The notes: a model not told the origin generated them from the sequence alone. A DNA stretch of 64,000 nucleotides from Petrosia ficiformis (GCA_947044365.1 OX345636.1:46067037-46131036), one strand, 5' to 3'; positions 35,805-49,145 are shown, counted from the stretch's first letter. Made by a program: numbers and translations.

Positions 35805-36222
35805 ACAGTTATCTATACGTCTTACAGAACTGCTGGAAATAAATGGCTACTGTACCATCTGCTGCAACAACATCTACTCTAGTCATAAACCAAATCTCGT
35901 CTCTTACAGTTGCTTGACTGATTTGTTGTAAATATGTGGACAACTTTGAGCAATCAATAATCGGCCACGCCTTTTTGTAAATAGTACATGTAGTGTTTAA
36001 TTGGAAGTATAATTTTTGGTGACTAATAAATTATTTCCACTGAATTGAACTCTACTAATACAAAAAAGTGTGGCCAATTATTGATTGCTCAAAGTTGTCC
36101 CAGATAGTTGAATACAAAAAATCAGACAAGCAACTGTAAGAGACAAGATAGAGAAGAGACAGTAGCCATTTATTTCCAGCAGTTCTATAAGACGTATGGA
36201 TAGCTGTCCGTATATATTAAAA
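35805..36222. mobile_element. Foldback MITE (~418 bp)
   Basis: The outer segments ACGGACAGTTATCTATACGT and its inverse (near 36190-36217) are followed by long imperfect arms. These include CTGGAAATAAATGGCTACTG and CAACTTTGAGCAATCAATAA with their inverses. The short centre (35970-36050) has no ORF. Confidence 0.75.
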
Positions 36223-36454
36223 CATGCAAGGTGCCTCCAAATTCTTATAATTTCACTTTCAAAGTGAGAGTATGCATACTCTGAACTTCATAATAGATAG
36301 ATTTAACAATTAATTTTTAAATACTGTCACATTTTTTAAATTTTTTATTTATTTATAATAATTTATGCAATACAGCAAAGGATACATTAATAGCTAACAC
36401 TAGAATGTACCCAAAATAATATATATATATATATATATATATATCTATGTATCT

Positions 36455-36990
36455 ATATATTATAAGTATAAGTATAAGTATATTACAAAAAAGAGGTGCT
36501 ATTTGTAGTTTAAATGAATAAATGTTATATGAAGTAAGTGCATCCAACGGTAGGTTATTCCATATAAAAATAGTGTTTGGTACAAAGGATGATTTGAAAC
36601 AATTGGTTCTAGCAAATGGTTGATAGAGTTTAGGAAGACAAGAATTGTTCCTATCAGGGGCTGGAATGAATATATCAGAAGGAAAATACAAAAGACCATG
36701 AAGAATTTTATAAAGTGTACAAAGCTTTAAATACAATCGACGATTCTCAAGAGATGGTAGATCAGCTAAATCTAAAAGGTTTTGATAACTAAGATTCCAA
36801 TTATTCACACACATTTTAAGTGCAAATTTCTGTACATTCTCAATCTTTTTAATGTCATTATTAGTAACAGGTATTCATATCTAGTGTTTTTATGACTACC
36901 AACCCCTTCTGGATGGCCAAAAATTGACTTAAGGTAGAGAACCGCCGAGTGGCAAGACCGGCTGGCAAAATATTCATTTTTTTGTTTGTT
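36455..36990 (-). pseudogene. LINE reverse transcriptase C-terminal tail
   Basis: The minus-strand frame reads VQKFALKMCVNNWNLSYQNL, then LPSLENRRLYLKLCTLYKI, LYQPFARTNCFKSSFVPNTI and IWNNLP. This is the conserved C-terminal region of CR1/Jockey-type LINE proteins, downstream of the catalytic core. The body of the element is missing, as expected of a 5'-truncated copy. It is not the same element as that at 30566. Confidence 0.8.
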
Positions 36991-37549
36991 GAGAACTATC
37001 ACATTGATTCTAGCACGATTCCAGTTGCATTCATAGTAAAATTCTGGTCTTAAAGTAGCAAGATGATATCTTCAGATACTATGAACGAAGACAGTCTCAA
37101 CAACTACAAAGATTTGATCTCGAATCGGACACCAGGTAGGACTGCAGACAGTTCTGTAACTGAGTGAAATAGAGGATAGACATATATACGCAAGTGAAAG
37201 TAGGTATGTGTATATTAAAACTTATCTGTATATATTACCAGAGATTTCAGCTCATCACTTGCAATTGAAATTTCGGTGTCATCCCTACATAGAGAGTACT
37301 ACCGTATTCTCTGATAGTCATTATGCATGTACAATAATTGTATTGAAGTGATTAATGATAAAAATCAAATGATCAAAATATGAATAATAATAATTATTGT
37401 TTTGAACAAAACAAAATCATACATGTATGTAGTTATGTCGTACAATTGAGTATTTTAGTTTTAATGCAATTCACATGAAATACTCCCCATTTCCTTTAAC
37501 ACTATATACTAACAAATAGAGGGAGTAATTAGTTTATAGGCATGGTCAT

Positions 37550-40500
37550 TCAGAAGTATGACTCCAGGGTACCACGTCGACGAATATCTGTAGTCCAACA
37601 ATGAAATCCTCCACCGAGAGAATGGGCATGGAGAAATGGTACCTATTGAAAATGATATTCGTGAACAAATGTAATGAAAGGATGCATGATAGGATATACA
37701 GGTGATTGAAAGAGACTGGTAATTTGTAAATAGATTGTTCAATGATATTGAAGGATTAAATGAAGGGTCTTATGCCTCTTCTCCTCAATAAGAGGAAAAC
37801 TTCACTTGACCAATTTCATCTAAATTCATATAATTATATAGAGAATAAAATAATAAGTACATGTAGTTATATAAAGTAATTATTTATTCTGCAATAATGA
37901 TAAATAAAAATCCAGGTTGTTTGATAAAGAAAGGGATGGTTCAGACAAATTTAAACTGAACGATTATCCATGCATTAAAAGGAATTGTATCATGTTGAGT
38001 GGGTGTATCAAAGGAACCACCAGTAGATAAAGCATAGCGGTTGTAGTTGCTATATCCCTGTGGTTTCTTAATGCAATTAAACAACTAAATACACCCACTC
38101 AACATAAGTAATAGTTAGAACACACTTTACGGCCTTCCATCTTGGCTACTGTTGATCAGATACAGCCCGCCTAGAGGTGTTATAACTATTACATACACGC
38201 CATCACTACAAGTACAAACATAAGCAATGAGAATTGTTAGTTAAGTACCTTAACTTAAAGGCAGAGTTATGCTTAAAGATAGTTCAAGTACAACTTCGAC
38301 ATTTCATATGATTAACAATATGACTGACACAGTCCAAAAGAAAACATGGAGAATTCACATTTTACTTAAAGTTATAAATTATAACTAAATGAACAAACCT
38401 TGATGCATTCAATACCCAGTTTCTCAAATGTCTTCTGTACATTTATCTCATCTTTCTCTACCACAACTCTTTTTTCATCCAACATCAATGTATTCATTGC
38501 CAACCATTTGGAAGTGAAGTATAAAGGCCATGAGTCAGGAGTTGTTGGTTGACCTGCCTCAACTATTTTCCATCCTGTGGTTTACAAAGCACAAAATTTA
38601 CAATAGAGACAATGGATGTCAGTCAATATTATGTAATAAATAGCACAGCTAAGGAGTTATAACTATATAGGTTACACACTTTAGCAGGATTACAACTATC
38701 TGGATCCTAAGGACAGAGCCCAAGGAATTCATATAGCTGTAATATACCTGTATATATATATATATATATACAGTGAAACCTCCCTTAGCAGACACCTCCC
38801 GATAGCGGACACCTCTCTAAGGTGGACACTTTCTTGCAGTCCCAAACACACTTCCATAAACGCCCATACATTGGAACCCTCTGAAATACGGACACCTCGC
38901 TCTTCTGTATACCAGACACGCATCATGTCCCCATTAATAATATAACGTACGAAAACTACTCTTTATTGCGGACAGTATAATTATTAATTTTATTATTAAT
39001 TTATATTATTATTATTGTTACACTATCTTCACTGTATCCTATCTTCAAGTCTACCAACCAAAGCTTTTATGTAAACCTTTGGACCATACAGGTGATAGGT
39101 ACAAGGTTGCAGCACTTCATTACTCAACCCTTAGTAAAACCAGGCAGATTTCACACTTAGATACATTAAACAAAATTCATCTGATGATTAGTTATAGTGA
39201 TAAAATTATACATTAAATTTGGTTATATTATATTACTATTATAAATTATAACACTAAAACTAATGTTTTTGACAATATAGGTAAAGATAATAATAAACCT
39301 CTGAAATAAGGACACCTCTATAATAAGGACATTTTGTGCTGGTGTCCGCATTATAGAGGTTTCACTGTATAGCTATTCCATTGTGGGGCTATTCCGTGTC
39401 CTATACAAAGTCAATGGAAAAAATTGAAAGAACCACGGAATAGCCCCACCTACCTTATCTTAATAAACGCTTTATAACTTCAAAACTTCAAGACTTGTAC
39501 CATGGGATTCAGCATAGAATTTCCAACAAACTGGTACCAGGATTGTAGGAATCATAAACATGCGGCGTGAAAAAAGCGTTCATATACTAAGGTGATTAAT
39601 TAGCTTTGTACTGAAATTATTGTATTGCACATGAATTTTAATCTCTGTAAATTCTCTCCCATTAGTCTCTATTTCTCTTTAAGCTCTATCATGAGTGTAC
39701 TGACAATAAGCATGTTCACCTTTAAACAAAATTTCATTATTATAAAAAAAAATAAAGATAATAAATATACATTTTTCGCAACAACACTACAATTATTATA
39801 CAAGACTGTGGAGCAATACAAGAGAAAGGAAACAACATCAGGTGGAGAGAGAAAGATCTGAGAATGCTCACATAGACTGTACTGCTACTATAAGTTGTTC
39901 TGGAGAGGATTTACAACAGTAATCCGTAAATGTCCCGTACATGTTTCAAATTTCCGTAAAATCATCCGTATTTTAGCTGATGGAATAGTTCCGCTAGAAA
40001 CGGAATACCCCCGGTTTATACAATTATACAAAAAAATACACTCATATTAAAAATATTTGTTGGATGAAGCTGAAGTTTATACCACAATATGCAAAATTTA
40101 ACGTAGATTTCAAAAATATAAGTTGCAAACGTATACAATCAACGTGCAAGAAAATATGCGCTTATGAATATTTAAATTTATCATAAGCACCAAACGAAAC
40201 GGAATAGATCCGGGGTACTATATATAATTTTATAAACCATATTCATAGTGGGAAAATCCTGTTGAGGTATGTGTATGGCTTCCACTATACAAACAGATCA
40301 TGTCATTAATTTATCAATAGTAAAAAAAACAAGTGTATAATATTATAGAGAAAAAGTATCCCTATGATTACTTTATGGTGTCCAGCATTCAGTAATCATG
40401 GCTGACTTTATCATGCCTGAAACACATCAGCCTATTATAGTTATTATTTTGATTATCTACTCTCTTTACCTTTTAAAGGATCTTGTAGAACTTTAGGAAT

Positions 40501-43500
40501 ATATTTCAGGTAGAATAGTTAGCTAGTAGTTCCAGTTTCTATGTAAGCTACAAGCATGCTTTCTTTCTCAAGCACACGTTCTATTACGCACCATGCCCAT
40601 TAATTGACTGAGCCCCCCGAGAATGACGCAAATTCCTTAACTATGTATACAACGCATACTTGTGTAAGTGGACACAAGAAAATATATATATATGTATATA
40701 TACATATAGTTCGAACCCGTGGGAAAGCAATCATAGGGATGGCCCTATGGGCCATAAAAATATTCATATTATTCAGGATCCATACTATTTTGGATTCCTC
40801 ATTGTAGTGTTAAACATAGGAAGGAATTATTCATGTAATGTGAGGAATTGTGACTGCATTTGTGAAAATCGACTATTTGAAAGAAAATTGCTCGCTATTT
40901 GGCTGTATAGGCACCTATCCAGGAGGATCAATCAATGGAGGCGTCATACATTCCTATACATAATGGCTGAATAGGTAGTGTTTATGCATACAGACATTTC
41001 TTCCTGCAATACTAATTTTTTCCTTACCTGCGACATTAATAATAATTACCCTCAACATATTATCAAGAGAAGGGGGAGAGTGTGCTACTTGCATATACCA
41101 CTGTGCAAACACCCTGTGTAAAGTAGAATACTGTATACTTCCGTGCATCTTTGATTATTCCAATTTTATCAGGTGTTTGTTTACTTGGCTAAAAGTTGTG
41201 AAATCATTATTATTATCATGGCGAGTTCTATTGTGATGCCTCAATCTTCTCCTCATTAGCAAGGCGTTGTCTTCTACAGATACGTAGTACCTGAGATGGA
41301 TCATAGCTGCCACAGAAGCGTGCAAAGGTGGGCTGCAACTGGAGAAGAGTTTATTGAATACTTGCAACGAAGTGCAGCTGGACAGCATATAAAGTTGATA
41401 TTTGATCTCTTATTTTCACACTATCCAATGACTGAACAGCAGCAAATATTGACTCTTTCTCCATTTTATTCAGCACTTTTCTACCTTTCTTCTTCCTCTG
41501 CCACTTACACTTTCTTTTCCTTTCCTTTCTTATATGGTGGCATTTCTTGGCATATTTCTTCATCTGGGTTGTGTACAAAGACCTCTTCATCAGAATCAAA
41601 GCAATTTGCCGATTTCCATGTGTAATATGAAATTATTATTAATAATTATACATAATTCACATCATAATCTCCATGGCAACAAATCAACTTCAAAACTGTA
41701 CTTATCTCAAGTATCTGATACATCGTGAGTGGAACTTTGTAGTTCTAAATTTAACCACTTTACGCACAGTGTTTGCTAAGTAGCACAATCTCCCACTTCT
41801 ATTATTTACTCTTGATATTATTTTAGCTAATTAACTTATAATAATGAAACTAAAAGTAGGCATACTATAACTATAACTAAAACAACACTACCCTCAAGAC
41901 ATACCTGCTTTTTTCAGCATTTCTATTTCATTACAAGGACGAATTGGATTAGAAATCACCAAACCAGGTCCAACAATACTGAAAGTACCATCAATGTGCA
42001 TTGCATTAGGATCATTAAATGAAAGAACATGAACTTTATACTCATCTCCAAGGTGACGTCTCAACCACTCAATTCCCATTTCGTTGGTGACCTGCATAAT
42101 TATATATATGTAATAGTTATAGACCAGTTACAGGTTACAATGTAAATAGCTAATTATTATTTTGCTTACTAAAAGTGGTTTAGTTTTAGTCGGGATGCTC
42201 AATTATTGGCTGGAACCATTGATATCATCACTCATAAACAGGGTTGTTGTAATTGTAATTGTAATTGAAAGTTAATCATTAGCCATTTTTGGGATAATTG
42301 TAATTGTAATTGTAATTGCAACTTTTTAACAGTTTAGTTGTAATGTTTAAATTGAAAAATAACAGTTAATTGTTGAATAATGTCTGCACCAGTTGAGCGA
42401 GTATTTAGTCATGCTGGGAAAATAATGCGCCCAGATCGCTCAAGACTCCTACCAAATAACAGTTAATTGTTGAATAATGTCTGCACCAGTTGAGCGAGTA
42501 TTTAGTCATGCTGGGAACATAATGCACCCAGATCGCTCAAGACTCCTACCAAATAACAGTTAATTGTTGAATAATGTCTGCACCAGTTGAGCGAGTATTT
42601 AGTCATGCTGGGAACATAATGCGCCCAGATCGCTCAAGACTCCTACCAAAGAATTTGATTTTCACATGAACTTGATGTAATTCAATTATAACGAAACTAA
42701 TTCTAATTGTAATTAATTATTATCATAATTTAATTGTAATTCTAATTGTAATTAATTATTATCATAATTTAATTGTAATTCTAATTGTAATTGAAATTTT
42801 TCCTATACAACTAATTCTAATTGTAACAATTAGGTGAAGAGTACAATTACAACAACCCTGCTCATAAGCTCCCATCAATTAATTCAGATTTAGTACAAAA
42901 CAAATAATTATGATAGTGCTATTGTGAAAATGCAACTTACTTGACTTCGTTGAGCAAATATATCTCTTCCAGCACGCATAAAGTCAGCTGCATCAAAGCA
43001 TGGTTCAAATTCGGTTGTAGCAAATTTACCTTGTTTAGCTAATCTGTTTCGATCTTCCAAATTTGTAATGGGATAATTCATGTCATACAGCTCATCACTC
43101 ATCAATGGTTTAGGGGCAGCAGTCCACTTTGCTCCTTTGCGAAAATATTCTTTCACCAAAGGTCTATAGGCACGATATTCAAAGAATCGACATCTCCAAG
43201 CCATGGGTGATTCAAAAATTTCATTTCCAATAACCATTAAAAAGTCTCGAGGCATCACAGAAAATGATCCATGAGAGGAAAAATCAGGAGTTGTGTACAT
43301 CTGGGTACAATCAATTGGATCAGGACGACGGACAATGATTCCCTCATGTTGTAAAATGCGACTAAATTCTTCCAGCTGTTCGTCTGCCTTCTCGGCAACC
43401 TGATCAGGAAATGGTTTTCTGCTATGTTGCTCATACAAAGTCCACCATTTCTCAGGCACACATGCTTTGACTTCAATATCAAGAGGAGGAATACACATTC

Positions 43501-46500
43501 CTGCAGCTCGTCCAACTATCACTTCCTCTAATGGATCCCATTCATTGTGGGAACATACCGGTGAGGTAGATGGAGAAACACTAGCTGATGATGATGTATA
43601 GCAGATTTGAGGTGTGAACAACTTCTTGAAGTACTGCAGATTTGTCTATATGAAAATATATATATAGTATGCTAATACATGTAGGTCTTATATACAAAAT
43701 ATAGGACCTGAGTTTGTGTCCGAGGATGTGATATAGCCCGAGCCTGCGAGAACTATATCACATCCAAGGACAAAAAACGAGGGTCCTATATGCAGTATAC
43801 AGGACCTATTAGTATATACAATATATTGTATGATGGTGACATCTCCTGCATAGTGTCCACATGGAAGGTCTATATGCAATATATAGACCTCACCACATAT
43901 ATAATTATTATTATATTATTATATTATTATTTGCACCACACATTCATCTGTTATAACCAGACAAAAGCTGATGAGATAACAGATATCAAGTTACTCTTCT
44001 CAGTTCAATTATGATTGTTAGTTAATAAACATTCTCAAAGTAAAATGGTATGCACTATAATTCCTATTTCCCACCACCCAACATCAAGGTCTTTTGTGCC
44101 GCCATGTTGTTTTATGCTATAGCTAGTTGAGATACTGCAAACTACAAACAACTGAACATACATGAACTAAAGATTTACCAACAATCAACAGTTATGAATG
44201 TCTTTTCATTTTACCTTTAACTTTCTATCAATTCACTTTGCTTCAGGCACAAGTATTTACCAATATAAGGGAGACTAAGGTAAAATTATTGCTTATCTTG
44301 ATAAAATTCTAACAAATTGGTCAATTATTTGGCAATGATAGCAACTTTACAATCCAAGCATCTGCAGACTAGTCATTTCATAAATACAGTTATTACTAAG
44401 TATATATATAATTATATATAGTGCTTTAATAACAGAGATTGAAACAGCAGTAATGCAGAGGTTGATATTCAAATGGTGCTAGTATATATTCCCAATCATG
44501 TGATCTGTTATAGTAATTAGTAACCACTATATATAATTGTCCTCCACAAGTAAATTTAATTAGGCATTATGTAGTATGAAGTAGTGTTGCTTTAGTTAAC
44601 TATAACTATAATTAAAACCACTTTTAGTAAAGCATTGTGACTTTTAGTTAACTAAACTATAACTAAATTACAAGTCTATTGCAATAAAAACTGTTGAGCA
44701 CAGATTGTGAAAAATTAATGTTGCATTTTGTTTGGAGAACTGTGACTGCTCAACTAAAGTTTACATCTAATTTTCAAGTCTGGCAAAGCTAACAGTAATG
44801 TTATACTGTACATAAATACAAGTGAAACAAAACATTATTTCAATAACCTGTCTGTTACCTCAATTGCATATCATCATAATAATTATGCTTTCACACAAGA
44901 ACATGCAATTCATGTATAACCATAAAACTGAAACACTGGTTTGAAGGCTCCCTACCCTTGATCAGCTGCCCTTGCTCCTCCTCCCGCTTCCATTAACAGG
45001 GCTGATTTTAATGATTACAGTATATTTCAAACCATCAATCTAAAATAGTACCTCCAAAGTTAGTGTAATATATTACTATTACTATCACTGCCTAAGTCAG
45101 TGTTACTGGTATGGATTACTATAGCATTGAGGTTTCTTTGAAATTCTTTCATGTTTTCCCTCCAATACTAAATCGTCTCTCCACTGGCCCTACTTTAAAT
45201 CAACATATTAATTACTTAAGATCAATTACAATGACTACTATTAAAGTTCTAAAATTAATACTAAATAGCCACAAGATTAAAAAGCCATCAATAAATTACA
45301 TGTCCAAAGCTAAAGGATGACAGGAATATAATAAAGATAGTCATAAGCAAACTTCTTCTGGTGATTATGCTAATGTATGTTGACTTGTCATTAAGCTTGA
45401 TTACTCAATACACATGCTTGGTTAATTATTGTTATAATATTAGATTACAATGTTTCTATATGTCAACAGGAAGACTCCCCCAGTCTCAGTTTACTATAGG
45501 GAATATATAAACTAATCACTTTGAGGGAGGTGGCATTACAATATTTACTTGTACAATGTGTGTCATCAAGGCTATCTTAAGTTCTTCCCTCTCCTTGAAC
45601 ATGAGAAAAAAAGCACTTGATGACTACCTAGAGATTTTCAGGTTACATTCACTCAACATATTATGAGATAATTCAAGTGATCCAAGTAAGGGAGACTGGA
45701 TATCAAATTATAATGGTTGACTATGTGGTATAGCATTGGCTCTTTTCCCAAGTCATTTGGAAAGCTAAAAAAACTCATCCTTCCCACAAATAAAACTTCA
45801 TAAACTTTCACCCTGTGCTTTAGTAGTATCAGGAGAAAGATGAGTTTCATATGCTAAGCTTACCATGATAGGAAAAAATGGTAGCTCATCAGTTACAATG
45901 ACTTAATATATTAATCTTTAACCTGGAAAAACATTTTCACAACACCCATCTACACATCACAAGACTACAAATTACTACATTCTGCCACCTGACACAGTTC
46001 ACACGGTTAATTACTATGAATATCATTATACTAACTATGAAATATACATACTATACACATGTATAAGTAATAGTTAGAACACACTTTACCGTGATTACGT
46101 GTTTTAATGTAGCACGAGGGCGGGTCAATAAAGGTCGAGTTTACATAATGCACGAGCCGAAGGCAAGTGCGTTATGTAAACGAGACCTTTATTGACTGCC
46201 CAAGTGCTACATTGAAACACACGATGCACTGTCAAGTGTATTCTAAGTGATTTATTGACGATCTGGTGAACTACCACTGTTGTTGAAGCAGCTTCGTTAG
46301 TAGAGGTGAGCAAAGTGTGCAATAACTATTTATTGCACGCAAAAGTGTGCAATAAGTGATTTAATGGTCAATCACGTGACGCAATATCTGCACTCTGATT
46401 GGCCACAGGTCACATGATCAGCAATAATAGTTAATACAGATCAAGATCAAAACAAACTAGTATGTTTTTAAATAATAAAAAGTATTTAGTCTAAGTGGGA

Positions 46501-48138
46501 ATGTGGGATATCATTAAAATTGCATGAATGCACTACAGAAATGGAATTGTCAAAATAACAATTCCATTGCAATTAGTTGGTTGTTCTGGACATATATATC
46601 TAACCAGGAGTCCATGATGGAGAGCGGTAAGAAAGGAGTAGGAGTGCAAAGCGCCCACGCATTAACAAGATGTTCTTTCAGCCTAGCTTGGCTAGCGGAT
46701 ATACGGGCGAAAAGGTTGACGACATTCGTTGGAGTCGCCATTTCATTGAGCAAGCATGTGCACGAGGAAAATGCTTTGGGTGTGGTTAGGAACGTGTTCT
46801 AAAAATAGTATATCCGCTAGCCAAGTTAGGCTGAAAGAAAATCTCGTTAACACGTGGGCACTTCACACTCCTACTCCTTTCTTACCGCTTTCCATCATGG
46901 ACTCCTGATCTAACACTATAGCTACTTTGGACTAATTATATTAAAATACGTAAAAGGTATAATATATATATATGTATCCAATTATCATGCCTAATATCTT
47001 ATATTAGGAAAATTTGAAATTCTATATTTTATTTTGCTTCTTTGTATATCAAATTACAATTATTGAATTATAATTACATATATATCACCATGCAGCAACC
47101 TACATGACTAATTAAATTACAATTTCCATTATTCCTTGCAACTGTACATACTAACCAATAAATAATATTAGTTATTTTAATAATTTTATTTTTGCAGTGT
47201 GTTCATGGTGTATATCTCCCTCTATATTTAGTCTGTGAGATGAAGTTTGCCAAGAGATATTGCAAAGAAAAGCTATGTTGCTTCGAACTGATGTCATCTG
47301 GTGTGTGTAATGATTATGGATATCAATTTTGAGCAGCAAAATGAGGGACACAAACACTTCACCTTCTTTCATGGCCTGAAAATTCAACAACCTATGCAGC
47401 TCTTTACTGTTGCATAGTATTGCCATCCCTGTAGCTTGAGAGCTGAGCATTTGCTATTTTGAAGTATGTGTGTCATTTCCATTAACCAAGCCCCCTGAAT
47501 AATGTAACTTCTTCCCTGACTACATTAGTGTACAAAGCATAGTTGACTATACGTATAATAATTATATACATTAACAGTAATCATAGGGAAATGCAGCAAC
47601 TACAAATATTTAAGGTTCATAAAATATGTGTGCATTTCATTTCCTCACCCTTTGCAGTCCTTTTTGACCAATAGTTACTAAAGTCAGTTGAAATCAGACA
47701 GAAATATGAAAGACAAAAAAGAACAGTATAAAAAAATTAAAAACAATTAAAGGTAGATAGCATATGGTCACCAATAGTGACAATAACAGTTATACAGTAA
47801 TCATTATAGATATTAATTGATGACTTGCATTAGTTCAGAAACACATGATGCCGGCAATTGTACAGTGTCTCTTTGGGTGAAACATTTTGCCACCTTTGTA
47901 CTTTAATATGATTATTTTTAGACCAATACTATGAATACAAAACAGGTTTTGCTCATTAAACATTCAGTAATATTAGTAACCAAACTCTAAATTTATTATT
48001 TAAATATAAGGCTGAAAGAGGAAAGTAAAAAATGGAGGTAGTCAGTCACTGGCAACCAAACGCAGGGCCATTGACTAACAACCAGTATAGTATAAAACAT
48101 ATGAAATACTTACCAACTGAGCAAACTTTGGAAAACAT
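37550..48138 (-). CDS. GATM: Glycine amidinotransferase, mitochondrial (paralog A)
   Basis: Six exons on the minus strand: 48114-48138, 47649-47677, 42941-43645, 41905-42091, 38399-38574 and 37550-37642. All junctions keep GT-AG and phase. They total 1215 nt, or 404 residues (human GATM has 423). The enzyme moves the amidino group of arginine to glycine, giving guanidinoacetate and ornithine, the first step of creatine synthesis. The family blocks are present: [70 protein letters not shown] and [20 protein letters not shown]. The catalytic triad is Asp236, His285 and Cys389, at the same mutual spacing as Asp254, His303 and Cys407 in human. The first two microexons encode an 18-residue basic start ([18 protein letters not shown]) and no acidic residue precedes the NEWDPLEE block, as in a mitochondrial presequence. 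Introns hold pogo-like, hAT and MITE insertions. The paralog lies upstream at 49900. Confidence 0.95.
37992..38105. repeat. Short inverted repeat, 114 bp
   Basis: ATGTTGAGTGGGTGTAT at 37992 is matched exactly in inverse orientation at 38089-38105, with a shorter inner pair (GGAACCACC / GGTTTCTT) between them. It lies in the last intron of GATM paralog A and may be a tiny foldback element. Confidence 0.7.
38769..39367. mobile_element. pogo/Tigger-like non-autonomous element
   Basis: 599 bp with termini CAGTGAAACCTC and its inverse (TAGAGGTTTCACTG), flanked by TA on both sides. Subterminal GGACACCTC and GTCCGCATTATAGAGG repeats are typical of pogo-group Tc1/mariner elements. There is no transposase ORF. 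It is in the intron between GATM-A exons 4 and 5. Confidence 0.85.
39368..40329. repeat. CGGAATAG-containing repeats in GATM-A intron
   Basis: ATTCCATTGTGGGGCTATTCCGTG (39374-39397) is repeated inverted at 39431-39453. Further CGGAATAGTTCCG and ACGGAATAGATCCGG motifs follow at 39982 and 40200. It looks like a degraded inverted-repeat element. The ORF at 39625 is not convincing. Confidence 0.5.
40330..40757. mobile_element. MITE, AAAGCAATCATAGGGAT family, copy 4 (full length)
   Basis: Complete uninterrupted copy of about 428 bp. It runs from GTATCCCTATGATTACTTTA through CAGCATTCAGTAATCATGGC and TTAATTGACTGAGCCCCCCG to GGGAAAGCAATCATAGGGAT and GGCCCTATGGGCCATAA. It provides the reference for the split copy at 27108. 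Confidence 0.82.
42239..42860. mobile_element. hAT element with 8-bp TSD and triplicated fragment
   Basis: 622 bp with termini CAGGGTTGTTGTAATTGTAA and its inverse (ATTACAACAACCCTG). The flanks are CTCATAAA and CTCATAAG, an 8-bp target duplication with one change. Inside, a 97-bp unit is repeated three times (from about 42359). Each unit encodes [20 protein letters not shown] in one frame, the hAT dimerisation motif. It lies between exons 3 and 4 of GATM-A. Confidence 0.88.
43666..43901. mobile_element. Hairpin MITE, ATAGGACCTG family, copy 3
   Basis: A hairpin like that at 7803 (AAAATATAGGACCTGAGTTT ... GGTCCTATATGCAGTATACA), with the tail GATGGTGACATCTCCTGCAT. It begins about 20 bases upstream (in transcript order) of GATM-A exon 3, so it lies almost against the splice acceptor. 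Confidence 0.78.
43902..46097. other. GATM-A intron sequence, partly alignable to GATM-B
   Basis: No gene recognised. Around 45455-45520 the sequence TATGTCAACAGGAAGACTCC...CAGTCTCAGTTTACTATAGG matches 56395-56450 in the equivalent intron of paralog B. The motif TTTAGTTAACTATAACTA recurs at 44590-44670. Confidence 0.5.
46098..46223. repeat. Long hairpin with CTTCGG-type tip
   Basis: CGTGTTTTAATGTAGCACGA and GGTCGAGTTTACATAATGCA pair with inverse segments. The tip, GAGCCGAAGGCAAG, reads CTTGCCTTCGGCTC on the other strand. It is in intron 2 of GATM-A. Confidence 0.75.
46605..46907. mobile_element. CAGGAGTCCAT TIR element, copy 1, 7-bp TSD
   Basis: 303 bp with near-perfect inverted ends of about 100 bp, starting CAGGAGTCCATGATGGAGAG and containing GCTAGCGGATATAC. 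It is flanked by identical ATCTAAC (46598-46604 and 46908-46914). No transposase. A second element of the family is at 51528. The superfamily is uncertain. Confidence 0.88.
47080..47210. mobile_element. Solo end of the CACTGCAAAAA family
   Basis: ACCTACATGACTAATTAAAT ... TTAGTTATTTTAATAATTTT ... TTTTTGCAGTGTG. It matches the right end at 61277-61400 and the fragments at 21440 and 60525. No left end is visible nearby. Confidence 0.6.
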
Positions 48139-48775
48139 GTTTCAGCCAAACACAAACTGAACCGGTTTCAATATGTATAATATAATTATTATACGTTGTC
48201 GTGGGTGTGGTTCTTCAGCTATAATTATATTATAATCCCCAGCCACATCCCTCTATATCATTAATTAATTAATTAATGTGCAGAACTCACCACAAGTGTG
48301 ATTGAGAATAAAAGAAGCAAAATTGAAAAGGAGCAATTATAGCTAGCTAGAGTGAGCCTTATGCTTTAATTTTGAAAATAGCAATACGTTGTTGACTGGA
48401 TACTTTTTGGTCTTTATAGGCCGAGCACAAATCTCTACTACATCAGCGTCTTATGACACACAAATATCATTAAAATTCTTGAAGATTAGTTACAGCGAAA
48501 TGAGTTAAAATATTAGTCATAGTGTCCTCAGTCTCTATACATGTTTTCAAATACTCAGATACCAGAGTGTAGCCATTCCCCACAAAAGTTGACAGTACTG
48601 TCTACATCAATAAATGAATGAATGTAATGGTTATTAGATTATAAGTAACTGGTGAATACTTCGTTATTCATAAATAATTATAATAATTATCTATTGTAGG
48701 TAGGTCAATTAAAATTCAACTTGTCATATATATTGTTGACAAATACAATGTAATATGGTAAGACATTTCTGAGTA

Positions 48776-49112
48776 TATACACTAAAAATGAACCGGTTAT
48801 TTTAACCCTCATTTGGTTACAGGAGTTTCAATGCAGTATTGATAATATGTTTCTCAGGTATAAATTATTATTGTAAATTTAATTCAATTATCTGTCAATT
48901 CCATGATTTTGCACTTATAATAACAAAAAAAAAATTGTGTATACTAGATCTATATACACAAATGTCTGTAAAAAAATTATTTGTTATTATAAATACAAAG
49001 TTGTGGAATTTGTCAAAAAATAACTTTGTTCACAATAATAATTTATACCTCAGAAGCATTGAAACTCCTGTAACCAAATGAGGGTTAAAATAACTAGTTC
49101 ATTATCACAGTG
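48776..49112. mobile_element. MITE, TTTTAACCCTCATTTGGTTA family
   Basis: Inverted arms of about 60 bp contain GTTATTTTAACCCTCATTTG and GGTTACAGGAGTTTCAATGC. The ends are CACT-type and the flanks are TATA/TATA, consistent with a TA target. The ORF inside is not convincing. It lies just upstream of the GATM-A first exon, within 0.65-1 kb of its start codon. Confidence 0.78.
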
Positions 49113-49145
49113 TATAAAACTATGTTTTAACACAATTTCAGTCAG

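Noticed and set aside
41155..41600. Overlapping ORFs on both strands in GATM-A intron 4, including a His/Arg-rich frame.
   Set aside because: No recognisable domain, and the two strands are equally open. It might be a gene relic, but I could not support one.
42359..42649. Three evenly spaced repeats, considered as a CRISPR-like or satellite array.
   Set aside because: Units are directly adjacent without spacers and encode a hAT motif inside a hAT element; it is an internal tandem duplication.
46524..46802. 92-codon plus-strand ORF with plausible composition.
   Set aside because: It crosses the boundary and arm of the CAGGAGTCCAT element, and the antisense frame is equally open.
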